From: Corynebacterium diphtheriae
GTDB taxonomy: Bacteria > Actinomycetota > Actinomycetes > Mycobacteriales > Mycobacteriaceae
DNA length: 64,000 bases
Reading direction: 5' to 3'
Assembly (NCBI RefSeq): GCF_001457455.1
Contig: NZ_LN831026.1
Location: forward strand, 1,736,001-1,800,000
Below are positions 54,833-64,000 of this stretch, in pieces. The position numbers and the translations under genes were made by a program. The first letter of the stretch is position 1. Each line of letters starts with the position of its first letter. Under the pieces are notes generated by a model that saw nothing but the letters and a program-made list of their open reading frames with translations, ran no database searches and was not told the origin of the DNA.

Positions 54833-55807
54833 TTAGCCTGCGAGCTCGGAGATCCTGCGGATAGCATCCTCGATTTCGTAGTCGGGGTCACCGCCGAGTT
54901 CGCCATCGAGGCCGTGGCCCTTAAGACTGGAATCCACATCCGCCATCAAAATCACCGCTTGGCTCACAGCATTACCCGTCCACATGCGCGCAACTTTGGC
55001 GGTTTTTTCAACAACGAAGGGGTGCATGCCCAGCTCTCCTGCGAGTTTGCGGGAGTCAATACGCCCTCGTGTGGAATACAACCGCGCGATAGCGCTAACT
55101 TTCATGCTCAGCGCAGCCGCCAAGGCCACTGGAGAAACACCCAACTGTAAAGCCCGGCGCGCGCTGGCGACGGCGCGTTGGGTTTGTCCTGAGCAGGCAA
55201 GATCTGCCACGTCGAAACCGGAGACTTCTGCAACGCCCACGTAGTAGTCGCGGACGGTGGCGAGGGTGACGTCGCCATTGTTGTCAGCAACAAGCTGGCC
55301 GATGGCCGAGGCGAGTTCGCGGAGGTCGGATCCTACACCTTCGAGCAGGGCGTGGACCACGTCTGGGGTGGGGCGTACTCCGTGGCGTTTGAATTCGTTG
55401 GTGACCCAGCCCACGCGGTCTTTGGGTTTGAGTTTGTTGGCTTCGTGGACTTGGCTGATTTTGCTGAGTTTGGGTACTAGTGCTTTTTGCCGTCCGCCGC
55501 CGGAGTGCACGATGATGAGGTAGATTCCTGGTGCTGGATCTACGGCAACGTTGAGGACGAGTTCCGCGGGTTCTTTGCCAGCATCTTCCATGTTGGTCAG
55601 CACAATGATGCGGTCTTCGCCGAAGAGCGACGGGCTGGTGAGTTGGATGAGTTCGGAGGCGTTGACTTCGCCTGCCCGAAGTGTGGTCACGGGGACGTCG
55701 CTGCCAATGGTTTTGTTGATGGCTGCGATGATGCTGTGTCGTGCGCGTTCGGCTAGGAATTCATCGTCGCCAACTACGAGGTGCACTGGTAGAAGTTGCT
55801 GACCCAT
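54833..55807 (-). CDS. holA: DNA polymerase III subunit delta
   Basis: The 324-residue product is a clamp-loader delta subunit that opens the sliding clamp. It shows VHLVVGDDEFLAERA, a degenerate P-loop region and a C-terminal helical domain (LARLYSTRG-like, read AIARLYSTRGRID). It sits after comEC in the usual comEA-comEC-holA order. ATG 55807 (MGQQLLPVHL) is chosen as the family start; its 5' end overlaps comEC by 47 bases. Confidence 0.92.
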   Translation of the reverse strand: MGQQLLPVHLVVGDDEFLAERARHSIIAAINKTIGSDVPVTTLRAGEVNASELIQLTSPSLFGEDRIIVLTNMEDAGKEPAELVLNVAVDPAPGIYLIIVHSGGGRQKALVPKLSKISQVHEANKLKPKDRVGWVTNEFKRHGVRPTPDVVHALLEGVGSDLRELASAIGQLVADNNGDVTLATVRDYYVGVAEVSGFDVADLACSGQTQRAVASARRALQLGVSPVALAAALSMKVSAIARLYSTRGRIDSRKLAGELGMHPFVVEKTAKVARMWTGNAVSQAVILMADVDSSLKGHGLDGELGGDPDYEIEDAIRRISELAG

Positions 55808-57434
55808 GGTGTCTATCGTGCCATATGCGGTCGGTACTGATTCGATCCGGCACGGTTGCATAGTAGACGGGTGTTCCGTCGGTGGTCATTGTCTCGCGGG
55901 TGCGGCGGGAGCGTTGCGTAACGACGAAGACCTCTGCGGTTTTACCTGCTATTTCCTCTTCCTCAGCGACGGTGACAACATTGAGCTCTGTGGTGGGGAC
56001 GGTGGGCGTGTACTGCCACCAGATTGTGGCGACCATGGCACAACTTATTGTTGCCAGCGTAAGTTTGGGCTTAACGACGAACCCAGTAAGCAACCACATA
56101 GCGCCGAGTATGGCCCAAAGAGTAGACAGTCCGCGGGACTCTGGGAAAGGCTGGTCAATGCTGGTCCAGGTGTGGCCGCCGAGCATGGTAGCAACCAATC
56201 CGATCCAGTCGGCGCAGGGTTCGATGATGTTGATGAGGAAGCTGGGTACGACAGGAAGCCAACTGGATAAAACTGCTAGTAAGCCAATGAGGGTAATAAT
56301 CGGTACAACCGGTGCGGCTAAAAGGTTGGCAAGTACGGAGACGGCGGATATTTTTCCAGACATCAGCATGACGATGGGCATGGTGGATATATCAGCGGCG
56401 ATGGCAATGGCCAATGCTCGCACCACGATGTTGGGGGTCACGTCCACAATGGCGAGGCTGCGGTAAATCGCTGGGTAGAGCGTTATGATTCCTGCGGTAG
56501 CAGCCACGGATAATGCGAATCCAAAGTGCGTTGCTAAGGAGCAATCCCACAGCAATAGCCCAATGATCGCAATGCTTAGTGCGTGAATTGTGGGAGTGCG
56601 GGTGTACGTGAGCACTGCTACAAGACCGACCATGCCCATGACAGCTGCGCGTAGTACCGAAGGCTCAGTTCCAACGACGGCGACAAAACAGACAAGCGCT
56701 AGCATGCTGGCTATTACTCGCTGTCGCGGCCCTAGGCCTACGACCGCCGCGAGTGCGGCTGTCCATGAGGTGACAATGGCGACGTTGCCACCGCTGACTG
56801 CAGAAAGGTGCGCAAGACCGGTGGTGGCATAGAGTTCAACATTCTGCACTGATTGCAAAGAGGTATCGCCTAACACCATGGCGGGAATAAGGCCAGTGGC
56901 GTGTCCGTCAGTGTGGGCTGCTACAAGCTGTTGGAAGTGCTGCGTGATGTGCGTGCTGATTGCGCTCCACCCCGTGGGCGGGCTGACCACGGTGATGGGA
57001 CCTTCGGCGCGCAGGAGGGCGTCGCTAAGCCCTATAGATCCACTGTGGGAAACCGTACCAGTGACCATCACGTGATCGCCTGGCTCAACGCTGGGCTGGG
57101 TTTTACTGAGCACAGGTACTTCGGCGGGAAAACCGTGCATGTGGGCGCGAAAGATCCAGCCGCTAGCAGTCTGTTTTACAGGAGTAACCACCTCTAATGC
57201 GACAGTAGTTCCCCACTGCCACATGTCCACACGAGTGATGTGCATTGTGGTTATTGCCGTAGCACAAGCGCCCATGCATCCAGCAAGAAACCCCTGCGCA
57301 GGCTGCCAGATCGCAAGCCCTACTGCTACAACCGCGCAGGCGATCAGCGGCCACCAGATAGTGCGCTGCCACAGGCATAGCCACGTACACCCCCACACCA
57401 CAAGAGCGCTGGGTACCAGCCGCAGTTCTGTCAC
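55761..57434 (-). CDS. comEC: ComEC/Rec2 competence-type membrane protein, short form
   Basis: The 557-residue product has about ten helices. The competence domain shows ATTGLAHLSAVSGGNVAIVTSW and ASMLALVCFVAVVGTEPSVLRAAVMG. The C-terminal metallo-beta-lactamase-like nuclease domain of the 700-800 residue forms is missing; the last ~70 residues are a polar tail. It would form the DNA uptake channel. GTG 57434 overlaps the comEA stop (GTGA). No pilus or DNA-receptor genes are nearby. Confidence 0.88.
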   Translation of the reverse strand: MTELRLVPSALVVWGCTWLCLWQRTIWWPLIACAVVAVGLAIWQPAQGFLAGCMGACATAITTMHITRVDMWQWGTTVALEVVTPVKQTASGWIFRAHMHGFPAEVPVLSKTQPSVEPGDHVMVTGTVSHSGSIGLSDALLRAEGPITVVSPPTGWSAISTHITQHFQQLVAAHTDGHATGLIPAMVLGDTSLQSVQNVELYATTGLAHLSAVSGGNVAIVTSWTAALAAVVGLGPRQRVIASMLALVCFVAVVGTEPSVLRAAVMGMVGLVAVLTYTRTPTIHALSIAIIGLLLWDCSLATHFGFALSVAATAGIITLYPAIYRSLAIVDVTPNIVVRALAIAIAADISTMPIVMLMSGKISAVSVLANLLAAPVVPIITLIGLLAVLSSWLPVVPSFLINIIEPCADWIGLVATMLGGHTWTSIDQPFPESRGLSTLWAILGAMWLLTGFVVKPKLTLATISCAMVATIWWQYTPTVPTTELNVVTVAEEEEIAGKTAEVFVVTQRSRRTRETMTTDGTPVYYATVPDRISTDRIWHDRHHGSATSTSAPRSWRR

Positions 57435-58048
57435 AACACAAGGTCCTGCGCTATTGCTTGGTATTTGGCAGGACCTATTCCTTTGACCTTTTGTAATTCT
57501 TCGAGGCTGCCAAATCCACCATGGGAATCACGATAAGAAACAATAGCAGCCGCGGTCTTTGCGCCAATTCCATCCAGCTGCTCAAGCTCGGCCACGGTAG
57601 CGCTATTGAGGCGAACGCGGCCATCGGCGGCGGGCACTGGTTCGGAAGGACCTCCCACAACGATCTGGGAAGAATCGACAAGCTTTTCTGCCTGATTAAG
57701 GCCGAGGATATGTGCTGGGTCTACAGGGCCTGCTGCTTGGAGTGCGTCGGCAACACGGGCACCCGGCGCGAAGGTATACAGACCTGGAGTGTGCACCTCC
57801 CCCACGACTGAGACTACGACCTCCGGCGTGCTCGTCTCAGCAGCGGCCACAGGCGCAGGGGCAGGCGCAGGCGGTGCGGGCTGCAGCAGGAAAATTATGG
57901 CAATCACGGCAACAATAACGCCGGCGCCGATGACACTGTGTGTACGGCTGAGTTCGAGACGACGTTGCCGCGGGTATTCCACCACCATCAGGTCTTCGGT
58001 TCCAGTAGGTGCTGCTAGTTGTCCTAGTCGTTGAAGTACGCGTTTCAT
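57431..58048 (-). CDS. comEA: ComEA-like DNA-binding protein
   Basis: The 205-residue product has one N-terminal membrane helix (about 35-55), a Pro/Ala linker, a SLBB domain (VSVVGEVHTPGLYTFAPGARVADAL) and two helix-hairpin-helix motifs (LNSATVAELEQLDGIGAKTAAAIVSYR; FGSLEELQKVKGIGPAKYQAI). It binds incoming double-stranded DNA outside the membrane. TAGTGT lies eight bases before ATG 58048. Confidence 0.93.
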   Translation of the reverse strand: MKRVLQRLGQLAAPTGTEDLMVVEYPRQRRLELSRTHSVIGAGVIVAVIAIIFLLQPAPPAPAPAPVAAAETSTPEVVVSVVGEVHTPGLYTFAPGARVADALQAAGPVDPAHILGLNQAEKLVDSSQIVVGGPSEPVPAADGRVRLNSATVAELEQLDGIGAKTAAAIVSYRDSHGGFGSLEELQKVKGIGPAKYQAIAQDLVL

Positions 58049-58094
58049 ACACGCCGACACTAACTACGAGGAGATACGACCTCACGTTGCTCGG

Positions 58095-58163
58095 GACGCA
58101 GTCATGATAAACCTGTGGATAACTGCGTCGGGGGCACCCGCTGCGCGGGGCATCTGTGGATAA
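58095..58163. promoter_or_regulatory. Two DnaA boxes with inverted repeat
   Basis: TGTGGATAA, the complement of the DnaA box TTATCCACA, occurs at 58114-58122 and 58155-58163, in the same orientation, 41 bases apart (about four helix turns). The first is framed by GACGCAGT (58095-58102) and ACTGCGTC (58122-58129). The region lies between degV and comEA. Confidence 0.7.
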
Positions 58164-58166
58164 CTT

Positions 58167-58988
58167 TTAGGAGGTGGTTGACAAATCTGTGGGAGCAGTA
58201 TCGGAATAGCTGCTAAAAACCACCGAGATTCCCAGTGCGCCTACACCACAATGAACGCTTAAGGCTTGGTCCATGTCCATAATCATGAAGCTTGAGCCCT
58301 TGGGCAGCGCCGCAGTCAACTGAGACTGCAGTGAGTGTGCTGCTTCTAACGCCTGATGATGTTGGATTGCCACGAAGGCAGGTTCGCCAGCGCAGCGATC
58401 AGAGATCACGGCTACTAAGCGTGCAAATGCTTTGGACTGCGTGCGAGTTTTCACGGCAAGCTCCACATGGCCCCCGCGCAGCTGCATAATCGGCTTGGTG
58501 GCTAGCGCTGCTGACACCACAGCTGTTGCCGTGGTGATCCGGCCAGAACGACGCATCTCTTCCATACGATGCAGATACAACCATGTTTCAGAGCGTCGTA
58601 ACGTATCGCGCGCCATGTCTGCGCACTCCCGCAGGCTCGCCCCGCCTTGAGCTAGACGCGCGGCAGCCATTGCTGCAGCACCTACACACATTCCCACAGA
58701 CTGGGTGTCTACTACGTCAACCGTTCCATCGAATACGGCGGCCGCAGTATGTGCAGCGGACCACGTAGACGATAACTCCTTGGAAAGATGCAAGGCCACC
58801 ACGCCGGCGTCGCCACCACGCTCAAGCTGGCGCGCATAGGCAGCGGTGAGCTCTAACGCAGACAACCCTGCTGTACTGACCTGGTTTTCTGAGGTCACAA
58901 GATGTAAATCCACCACCGTGATCCCCAGTTCCTCTGCTATCTCCGCGGGCAATCCCGACGAGGAATCCGTGACAATGCGAACAGCCAT
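58167..58988 (-). CDS. DegV family fatty-acid-binding protein
   Basis: The 273-residue product has the DegV start VRIVTDSSSGLPAEIAEELGITVVDLHL and a later DTQSVGMCVGAAAMAAARLAQGG. DegV/FakB proteins hold a fatty acid for a kinase. No FakA kinase gene lies here. It lies four bases after the phosphatase gene and is probably the last gene of the operon from obgE. Confidence 0.88.
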   Translation of the reverse strand: MAVRIVTDSSSGLPAEIAEELGITVVDLHLVTSENQVSTAGLSALELTAAYARQLERGGDAGVVALHLSKELSSTWSAAHTAAAVFDGTVDVVDTQSVGMCVGAAAMAAARLAQGGASLRECADMARDTLRRSETWLYLHRMEEMRRSGRITTATAVVSAALATKPIMQLRGGHVELAVKTRTQSKAFARLVAVISDRCAGEPAFVAIQHHQALEAAHSLQSQLTAALPKGSSFMIMDMDQALSVHCGVGALGISVVFSSYSDTAPTDLSTTS

Positions 58989-58992
58989 AGCG

Positions 58993-59715
58993 CTAAAGGT
59001 TGCTTCCTAACGCCACGCCCATATTCCAGCCTTCGAGGTACCACTGCGCATCAGTCACCGTCTGCGGGGTAAAACGCGCAGAGAGCTGATCGACGTAATC
59101 CGCAGCCTCTTTTTCGGCGTTTTCTGAAGCCGCACCGTGGAAGCGTGGCCGCGCGGTCAGCTGCGCCCAGCAGGTGTTCCCCAGCCCAGAGATCAGCGAA
59201 TACTGCTCTTGGTGCAATCCCAACAAACTAGAGGTCAGTGCACTAATGGTGCCGCCGTGGGCAACAAGCAGCACGCTGCAATCATCCCATTCGTCATAGT
59301 CGCGCATGAGCTCGTCGACAACTGCGCGGGCACGCTGCGCAACATGGATACGGGATTCGCCGTTAGGTGGCGCCCAGGTGGCGTCGTGACGCCACAACGC
59401 ACGCGCACCGGGATAGTGTTCGTCTACCTCTTCATGCGTCTTCGCCTGCCAATCCCCCAGATTGGTTTCGCGTAAGCGCTGGTCAGTAGAGACGTCTACG
59501 CCAAGGCGTTGACCTACAACAGTAGCGGTGTCATGGGCGCGGGCGAGATCAGAAGAGACGATCTTGCCGATCGGCAACGTGGCAAGAAAATCCGCCGCCG
59601 CTTCTGCTTGCGCCCAACCAGCATCCGACAGCACAGTATCCAAGTGTCCTTGCATACGCTTCGTGGCGTTGTATTCGGTTTGGCCGTGGCGCAGCACAAT
59701 GAGGCGACGGGACAT
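58993..59715 (-). CDS. Histidine phosphatase family protein (GpgP-like)
   Basis: The 240-residue product has the RHGQTEYNATKRMQGHLDTVLSDAG start with catalytic His and a second His in VLLVAHGGTISAL. In actinobacteria the copy after rsfS is glucosyl-3-phosphoglycerate phosphatase, a step in methylglucose lipopolysaccharide precursor making. That role is inferred from position. It starts six bases after rsfS. Confidence 0.85.
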   Translation of the reverse strand: MSRRLIVLRHGQTEYNATKRMQGHLDTVLSDAGWAQAEAAADFLATLPIGKIVSSDLARAHDTATVVGQRLGVDVSTDQRLRETNLGDWQAKTHEEVDEHYPGARALWRHDATWAPPNGESRIHVAQRARAVVDELMRDYDEWDDCSVLLVAHGGTISALTSSLLGLHQEQYSLISGLGNTCWAQLTARPRFHGAASENAEKEAADYVDQLSARFTPQTVTDAQWYLEGWNMGVALGSNL

Positions 59716-59721
59716 AATGGA

Positions 59722-60189
59722 TTAAAACTCCTCGTCAGCTGGTTCTTCACCAGCAAGTGGAATCTCATCGAGGGACTCGACGGTACGAACATCCACGTCC
59801 TGAGCCCATTCCTCTGGGCGCGCCATGGTGTCGATACCCTCGACCTCGATCAAAGGGCAGTCTTGGTACAGGCGGTCAAGACCGTAGAAGTCACGCTCGG
59901 TGTTGCGCTGAACATGGATGACCAGCATGCCGTAGTCGAGCAGAACCCAACGGTTCTCGCGATTGCCTTCGCGACGCTTAGGCTCTTCGCCCTCAGCCGT
60001 CAGCATGTCCTCGATCTCCTCCACAATGGAACGCACTTGGCGCTCGTTGTCTGCGGAAGCCAAAACGAAGACCTCGCTAATAGCCATCACGTCAGAGACG
60101 TCGATAACCGCGATGTTGGTAGCCAGCTTCTCCGCTGCGGCTTTGGCAGCGATCTCGGCCAAGCGAATGGTGTCGTGCGTAGCAGTCAC
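59722..60189 (-). CDS. rsfS: Ribosomal silencing factor RsfS
   Basis: The 155-residue product belongs to the Iojap family: DVMAISEVFVLASADNERQVRSIVEEIED, RWVLLDYGMLVIHVQ, FYGLDRLYQDCP. It binds L14 and blocks subunit joining under starvation. GTG 60189 is chosen, with AAAGGA upstream; a longer frame would overlap nadD. Confidence 0.92.
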   Translation of the reverse strand: MTATHDTIRLAEIAAKAAAEKLATNIAVIDVSDVMAISEVFVLASADNERQVRSIVEEIEDMLTAEGEEPKRREGNRENRWVLLDYGMLVIHVQRNTERDFYGLDRLYQDCPLIEVEGIDTMARPEEWAQDVDVRTVESLDEIPLAGEEPADEEF

Positions 60190-60211
60190 TAAAGATCCTT
60201 TCTTATCGTGG

Positions 60212-60898
60212 CTATTGTTCCACGTTATCGCGGTCAAAAGCTAACCGTGATGCCGCCGCACCCGCGGGATTACGTTTCTCATCTACTCCGCTTGGGTGAT
60301 ACAGCTGTCGTTTTGCGATGTATTGCACCACTCCATCGGGAACTAGGTACCACACCGGCAGCCCTTCTTTGGCGCGTCGACGACACCCCGTGGACGAAAT
60401 AGCCATGGCAGGGATCTCGATTAATTTCACGCGATCGTGATACTGCGCAGGCAGCATGTCCTCTTCTAGCACATAACCTGGACGTGTCACGCCTACGAAG
60501 GTTGCGATCTCCAACGCCTTTTCCCAGTCCCGCCACGTAAGTATCTGGCCTAGGGCATCAGCACCTGTGATGAAGAACAACTCCGAATCGGGGTAGGCGC
60601 AGCGCAGATCTCGCAGGGTATCGATGGTGTAGGTCGCACCTGGGCGATCAATATCTACTCGGCTGACCGTAAAACGCGGATTGGAGGCCGTAGCAATGAC
60701 CGTCATTAAGTAACGATCCTCCGCCGGAGAAACCTCGCGATCGACTTTTTGCCACGGCTGGCCAGTGGGAACAAAAACCACCAGTTCCAGATCAAACCGT
60801 GCCGCAACCTCGCTTGCAGCAACGAGGTGCCCATGGTGAATCGGATCGAAGGTTCCACCCATGATGCCGATGCGGCTGGGTTGGCGTGGCAGTGTCAT
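60212..60898 (-). CDS. nadD: Nicotinate-nucleotide adenylyltransferase
   Basis: The 228-residue product has [17 protein letters not shown] (nucleotidyltransferase HxGH motif) and [13 protein letters not shown] near the end. It makes deamido-NAD from NaMN and ATP. It is between proA and rsfS, as usual in actinobacteria. Confidence 0.94.
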   Translation of the reverse strand: MTLPRQPSRIGIMGGTFDPIHHGHLVAASEVAARFDLELVVFVPTGQPWQKVDREVSPAEDRYLMTVIATASNPRFTVSRVDIDRPGATYTIDTLRDLRCAYPDSELFFITGADALGQILTWRDWEKALEIATFVGVTRPGYVLEEDMLPAQYHDRVKLIEIPAMAISSTGCRRRAKEGLPVWYLVPDGVVQYIAKRQLYHPSGVDEKRNPAGAAASRLAFDRDNVEQ

Positions 60899-60921
60899 AA
60901 CCGTGAAATTCTAGCAGTGCA

Positions 60922-62208
60922 CTACGGACGTGTTTGACCCGTGCCCTGGACAATCCACTTCGTGGTGGTCAGCTCCGGCAACGCCATCGGGCCGCGGGCA
61001 TGCAGCTTTTGGGTAGAAATTCCGATTTCTGCACCCATACCAAACTGCTCGCCATCGGTAAACGCTGTCGACGCATTAATCATCACCGCTGCCGCATCCA
61101 CACGATCTGCAAAGCGCTGGGCAGTCACAATGTTGCCGGTCGCGATCGCCTCAGTGTGCTTGGTGCTATAGGTGCGAATATGCTCCATCGCGGCATCCAC
61201 ACCATCAACCAGCGCACACGCAATATCAAGCGATAAGTATTCCTCTGCCCAATCATGTTCCTCAGCAGGAACGATTCCCAACGCCCCCACGGCTTCTAGC
61301 TGAGCTACATCGCCGTGCACAGTAACACCAGCGTCTTGCAAGGCGGTGATAATCGCCAACTGATCTGCGGAATCCAACGCGGAATCGATCAGCACTGTTT
61401 CCGTTGCATTACACACAGAACAGCGACGCGTCTTACCGTTAAGCAACATGGCGATCGCTTGATCTAAGTCGCTGACATCCCGATCAATATAGAAATGGCA
61501 GTTTCCAGTGCCCGTTTCAATGGTGGGAACCGTCGCATTGGTCATCACGGCTTCGATCAGGCCGGCACCGCCGCGCGGGATGAGGACGTCGACAAGCCCG
61601 CGTGCCGTAATCAAATCCTGGACACTTTCATGTGTCTCACAAGGCAGCAACTGAACCACTTCACGCGGTAATCCATGGCTTTCAAGCACACGATGCACAA
61701 CCGCAACCAACGCCGCATTCGAATGCTGCGCCGACTTCGAACCACGCAGCAACGCCACGTTGCCGGACTTCAACGCTAAGCCGAAAGCGTCGATCGTCAC
61801 GTTAGGGCGGGCCTCATAGACCATGCCCATCACGCCAAGCGGGACACGGACCTTACGCATCTGCATACCATTGGGCATGACGCTGCCGCCTACAACCTCC
61901 CCCACGGGATCACTCAGCGCTGCCACCTGACGCAAACCGCTAGCAATACCTGCAATGCGGGCGCTATCAAGGCTCAAACGGTCGATCAAGGCCTCGCTCA
62001 GCCCACGCGCGCGCCCTTGGTCAATATCACGCTGGTTCGCGGCAATAATCTCAGCGCTCGCTTCTTCCAACGCCGAGGCAGTGGCAAGAAGCACCGCATT
62101 TTTATCAGCGCTGGTCAATTGGGCAACAATCGGCGCTACACGATGAGCGGCACGTGCACATACCATGACCTGCTCGCGTTCTTGGGACCGTACATCGGCG
62201 TTATTCAT
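60922..62208 (-). CDS. proA: Gamma-glutamyl phosphate reductase
   Basis: The 428-residue product catalyses step two of proline synthesis. It has [27 protein letters not shown] (cofactor binding), [12 protein letters not shown] and the catalytic Cys in [15 protein letters not shown]. Two ATGs lie six bases apart. 62208 is chosen since TACGGT lies eight bases before it; 62214 is the other choice. It follows proB by 23 bases. Confidence 0.94.
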   Translation of the reverse strand: MNNADVRSQEREQVMVCARAAHRVAPIVAQLTSADKNAVLLATASALEEASAEIIAANQRDIDQGRARGLSEALIDRLSLDSARIAGIASGLRQVAALSDPVGEVVGGSVMPNGMQMRKVRVPLGVMGMVYEARPNVTIDAFGLALKSGNVALLRGSKSAQHSNAALVAVVHRVLESHGLPREVVQLLPCETHESVQDLITARGLVDVLIPRGGAGLIEAVMTNATVPTIETGTGNCHFYIDRDVSDLDQAIAMLLNGKTRRCSVCNATETVLIDSALDSADQLAIITALQDAGVTVHGDVAQLEAVGALGIVPAEEHDWAEEYLSLDIACALVDGVDAAMEHIRTYSTKHTEAIATGNIVTAQRFADRVDAAAVMINASTAFTDGEQFGMGAEIGISTQKLHARGPMALPELTTTKWIVQGTGQTRP

Positions 62209-62231
62209 AAGCATTTACCGTACCTAAAGCT

Positions 62232-63362
62232 TTACGCGCGTGACGCGTAATCGGAAAGATAATCAGCATGGACCACGGGACGTTGCAGACCCTCGGGCAG
62301 CTGCGCGGTTTGTTTGCCCAGCATGGTGGTGAGCACTGCGGAATCATAGGCCACCTCACCTCGACCAATGATCTCACCTTCTGGGCCTAGGATCTCCACG
62401 ATCTCACCAGCGTGGAAATCGCCAATGACCTCGGTAATTCCCACGGCCAGCAGGGAGTTTCCGCCGGCGGTGACTGCGGCGACCGCGCCGGCGTCGATAC
62501 GCAATGCACCGCCAGTATCTGCAGCGTACAGCGCCCAAAACTTCCACGCCGATAGGCGATCATCCTTGGGGTAAAACACCGTACCCACCTCAGCATCGCC
62601 CAGCGCCTCGGCCACATAATCAGCGGAGGTCAACAAAACGGGCACGCCGCTTCGCGACGCCAACCGCGCAGCCGACACCTTCGACGCCATGCCACCGGTC
62701 CCCACGGCCCCACCATCGCCTGCGATCACACCTTTCAGGTCGTTGCCGTCTCTGACTTCAGACACAAATCGTGCCGAAGGATCCGCAGGGTTTTTGTCAT
62801 ACAACCCATCTACGTCCGAGAGCAGCACCAATGCGTCCGCGGACACTAGGTGCGACACAATCGCGGCAAGGCGGTCGTTGTCTCCAAAGTGCATCTCAGA
62901 GGTTGCAACCGTGTCATTCTCATTAATAACCGGCACTGCGTGTAGCAACCGCAAGCGATCAATAGTGCGCTGCGCATTACGCGCACGATCCCGCTGGCCT
63001 GCGTCGGAGGCCGTTAACAGCACTTGGCCAATCGTGCGGTTATAACGGGCAAAACTATTACCCCACGCATTAGCCAAATGCACCTGCCCCACCGAGGCAG
63101 CAGCTTGCTTTGTTGCCAAATCCTTCGGCCGCGAAGTCAACCCCAATGGAGCCATACCAGCAGCCACAGCACCAGAAGATACAACAATCACGTCGGAACC
63201 GCGCCGCATACGATCTTCTAGAGCCTCCACAATGCGGTCGATACGACCCGGAGAAACCTCAAAATTTTCGCCGGTCAGTGAACTAGAACCAATCTTGACC
63301 ACAATCCGCTTAGCGTTTCTAATCACGTCACGCAGATCGGCGCTACTGTGCTGGGCATTCAT
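62232..63362 (-). CDS. proB: Glutamate 5-kinase with PUA domain
   Basis: The 376-residue product makes glutamyl phosphate for proline. The kinase part has [50 protein letters not shown] and [17 protein letters not shown]-terminal PUA domain (about 285-370) includes [17 protein letters not shown] 63362 ([14 protein letters not shown]) is the likely start; longer frames enter the gene before it. Confidence 0.94.
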   Translation of the reverse strand: MNAQHSSADLRDVIRNAKRIVVKIGSSSLTGENFEVSPGRIDRIVEALEDRMRRGSDVIVVSSGAVAAGMAPLGLTSRPKDLATKQAAASVGQVHLANAWGNSFARYNRTIGQVLLTASDAGQRDRARNAQRTIDRLRLLHAVPVINENDTVATSEMHFGDNDRLAAIVSHLVSADALVLLSDVDGLYDKNPADPSARFVSEVRDGNDLKGVIAGDGGAVGTGGMASKVSAARLASRSGVPVLLTSADYVAEALGDAEVGTVFYPKDDRLSAWKFWALYAADTGGALRIDAGAVAAVTAGGNSLLAVGITEVIGDFHAGEIVEILGPEGEIIGRGEVAYDSAVLTTMLGKQTAQLPEGLQRPVVHADYLSDYASRA

Positions 63363-63382
63363 ACCTTGCCATGGTAGAGGCT

Positions 63383-63634
63383 TTAAGGCCCCAGCAACAA
63401 TGTTCCTAGCCCAAAGACCAAGGGGATCCACACCCAAAAGAGCACGAGCCCCACGATCCACATACGACGCGTGCGTGCGCGGTAGGCACAAGCGGCGCCA
63501 CTACCCCACCCCAATAATGGCACCAGCCAAATAAAAGCAGCGCGGACAGAAGTAGGTAACCAACCTTCAGAGACAGCTCCGAGGAGGAAAACTGCTACGG
63601 CCGCACCGTACAACGTCCACGCTGCTTTAATCAT
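63383..63634 (-). CDS. Small membrane protein, 83 residues
   Basis: The frame starts three bases after the obgE stop codon and ends 20 bases before proB, so it fills the gap exactly. Three hydrophobic segments ([60 protein letters not shown]) are split by a short basic RARTRR. No function is known. It is probably cotranscribed with obgE and proBA. Confidence 0.7.
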   Translation of the reverse strand: MIKAAWTLYGAAVAVFLLGAVSEGWLPTSVRAAFIWLVPLLGWGSGAACAYRARTRRMWIVGLVLFWVWIPLVFGLGTLLLGP

Positions 63635-63637
63635 CTG

Positions 63638-64000
63638 CTAGCCTTGCCAGCGATCGCGGTTTGCGGATTCGCGGGTGACCTTCTGGTCATCACCGAAATC
63701 GTATTCGTCGATAAGACCACGGCGAACCTGAGACGCGCGCTTACGCTCTTGTGCCGAGACACGCGTATTGCGCTCGAGGCGCATATCTGTACCACGTCCA
63801 GACATCTGGACTTCCACGCCCGCTGCAGTGGTGGGCTCCCATTCGAAAGACACCTCGCCAATGGTCACGGTGCAGCCTGCACGCGCCCCTTTCTTCCACA
63901 GCGCATCCTCCACACCCATGCGTGCGAGGCGGTCCGCTAGGTAGCCCACGGCTTCGTCGTTTTCAAAATCGGTTTGGATGATCCAGCGCTCCGGTTTCTC
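63638..64000 (-). CDS. obgE: GTPase ObgE, C-terminal end only
   Basis: The visible 120 residues are the Obg C-terminal (OCT) domain: [43 protein letters not shown], then VSFEWEPT. A charged tail ([25 protein letters not shown]) follows. The GTPase domain is beyond the window. Obg works in 50S assembly and stress control. The obgE-proB-proA-nadD order is common in actinobacteria. Confidence 0.93.
   Translation of the reverse strand, partial: EKPERWIIQTDFENDEAVGYLADRLARMGVEDALWKKGARAGCTVTIGEVSFEWEPTTAAGVEVQMSGRGTDMRLERNTRVSAQERKRASQVRRGLIDEYDFGDDQKVTRESANRDRWQG

Noticed and set aside
1..64000. CRISPR array, tRNA or rRNA genes, IS transposases, prophage
   Set aside because: No regular spaced repeats, no cloverleaf with CCA-type end, no rRNA segments and no transposase or phage structural proteins were found.

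Overview
This window looks like chromosomal DNA of a Corynebacterium, most probably Corynebacterium diphtheriae or a near relative. The pointers are conserved gene order (hemW-hrcA-dnaJ2-rsmE-phoH; obgE-proB-proA-nadD-rsfS-phosphatase; comEA-comEC-holA near rpsT/lepA; aecD-brnQ-flavin monooxygenase-BCCT carrier), moderate GC content, corynebacterial protein families, and many leaderless genes with a TANNNT -10 box 6-8 bases before the start codon. The species call is inference, because no search was run. No rRNA, tRNA, CRISPR array, prophage or transposase gene was seen.

Layout. 1-5.5 kb is a minus-strand stress/ribosome operon (unknown 223-residue protein, hemW, hrcA, dnaJ2, rsmE, phoH). 5.6-8.9 kb is one large wall-anchored surface protein. 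8.9-17.1 kb carries metabolic genes (fadD, malQ, dcp with two tiny membrane proteins, an esterase, idi). 17.1-21.4 kb is an AT-richer accessory stretch with a type VII secretion-like protein, two lipoproteins and an HNH endonuclease. 21.5-28.7 kb has an ABC exporter, aecD, brnQ, a luciferase-like monooxygenase and a BCCT osmolyte carrier broken by one missing base. 28.8-33.6 kb is a complete dipeptide ABC importer. 33.6-37 kb has a proline iminopeptidase, yggS and a xylulokinase-like gene.

37-39.4 kb is a compact sulfane-sulfur (persulfide) response unit: a CsoR-type operator sitting between the -35 and -10, a Cys-rich 52-residue protein, a CoA-disulfide reductase-rhodanese fusion and a CstR-like repressor, with a decayed TusA-like gene just upstream. 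39.4-45.2 kb holds transporters and uridine hydrolase. 45.2-50.4 kb is a defence island: an MmeI-type restriction-methylation enzyme overlapping an Mrr-type endonuclease, then a ruined Abi_2 (HEPN) gene that contains a ~258 bp repeat insertion.

50.6-64 kb returns to housekeeping: lepA, a PemK-like gene, rpsT, a LysE exporter, an ankyrin protein, holA, comEC, comEA, degV, a histidine phosphatase, rsfS, nadD, proA, proB and obgE. Two perfect DnaA boxes lie between comEA and degV. The most notable signals are the persulfide operon with its operator, the defence island with its insertion, the self-complementary bidirectional leaderless promoters, the surface protein with an operator over its promoter, and the secretion-like island.
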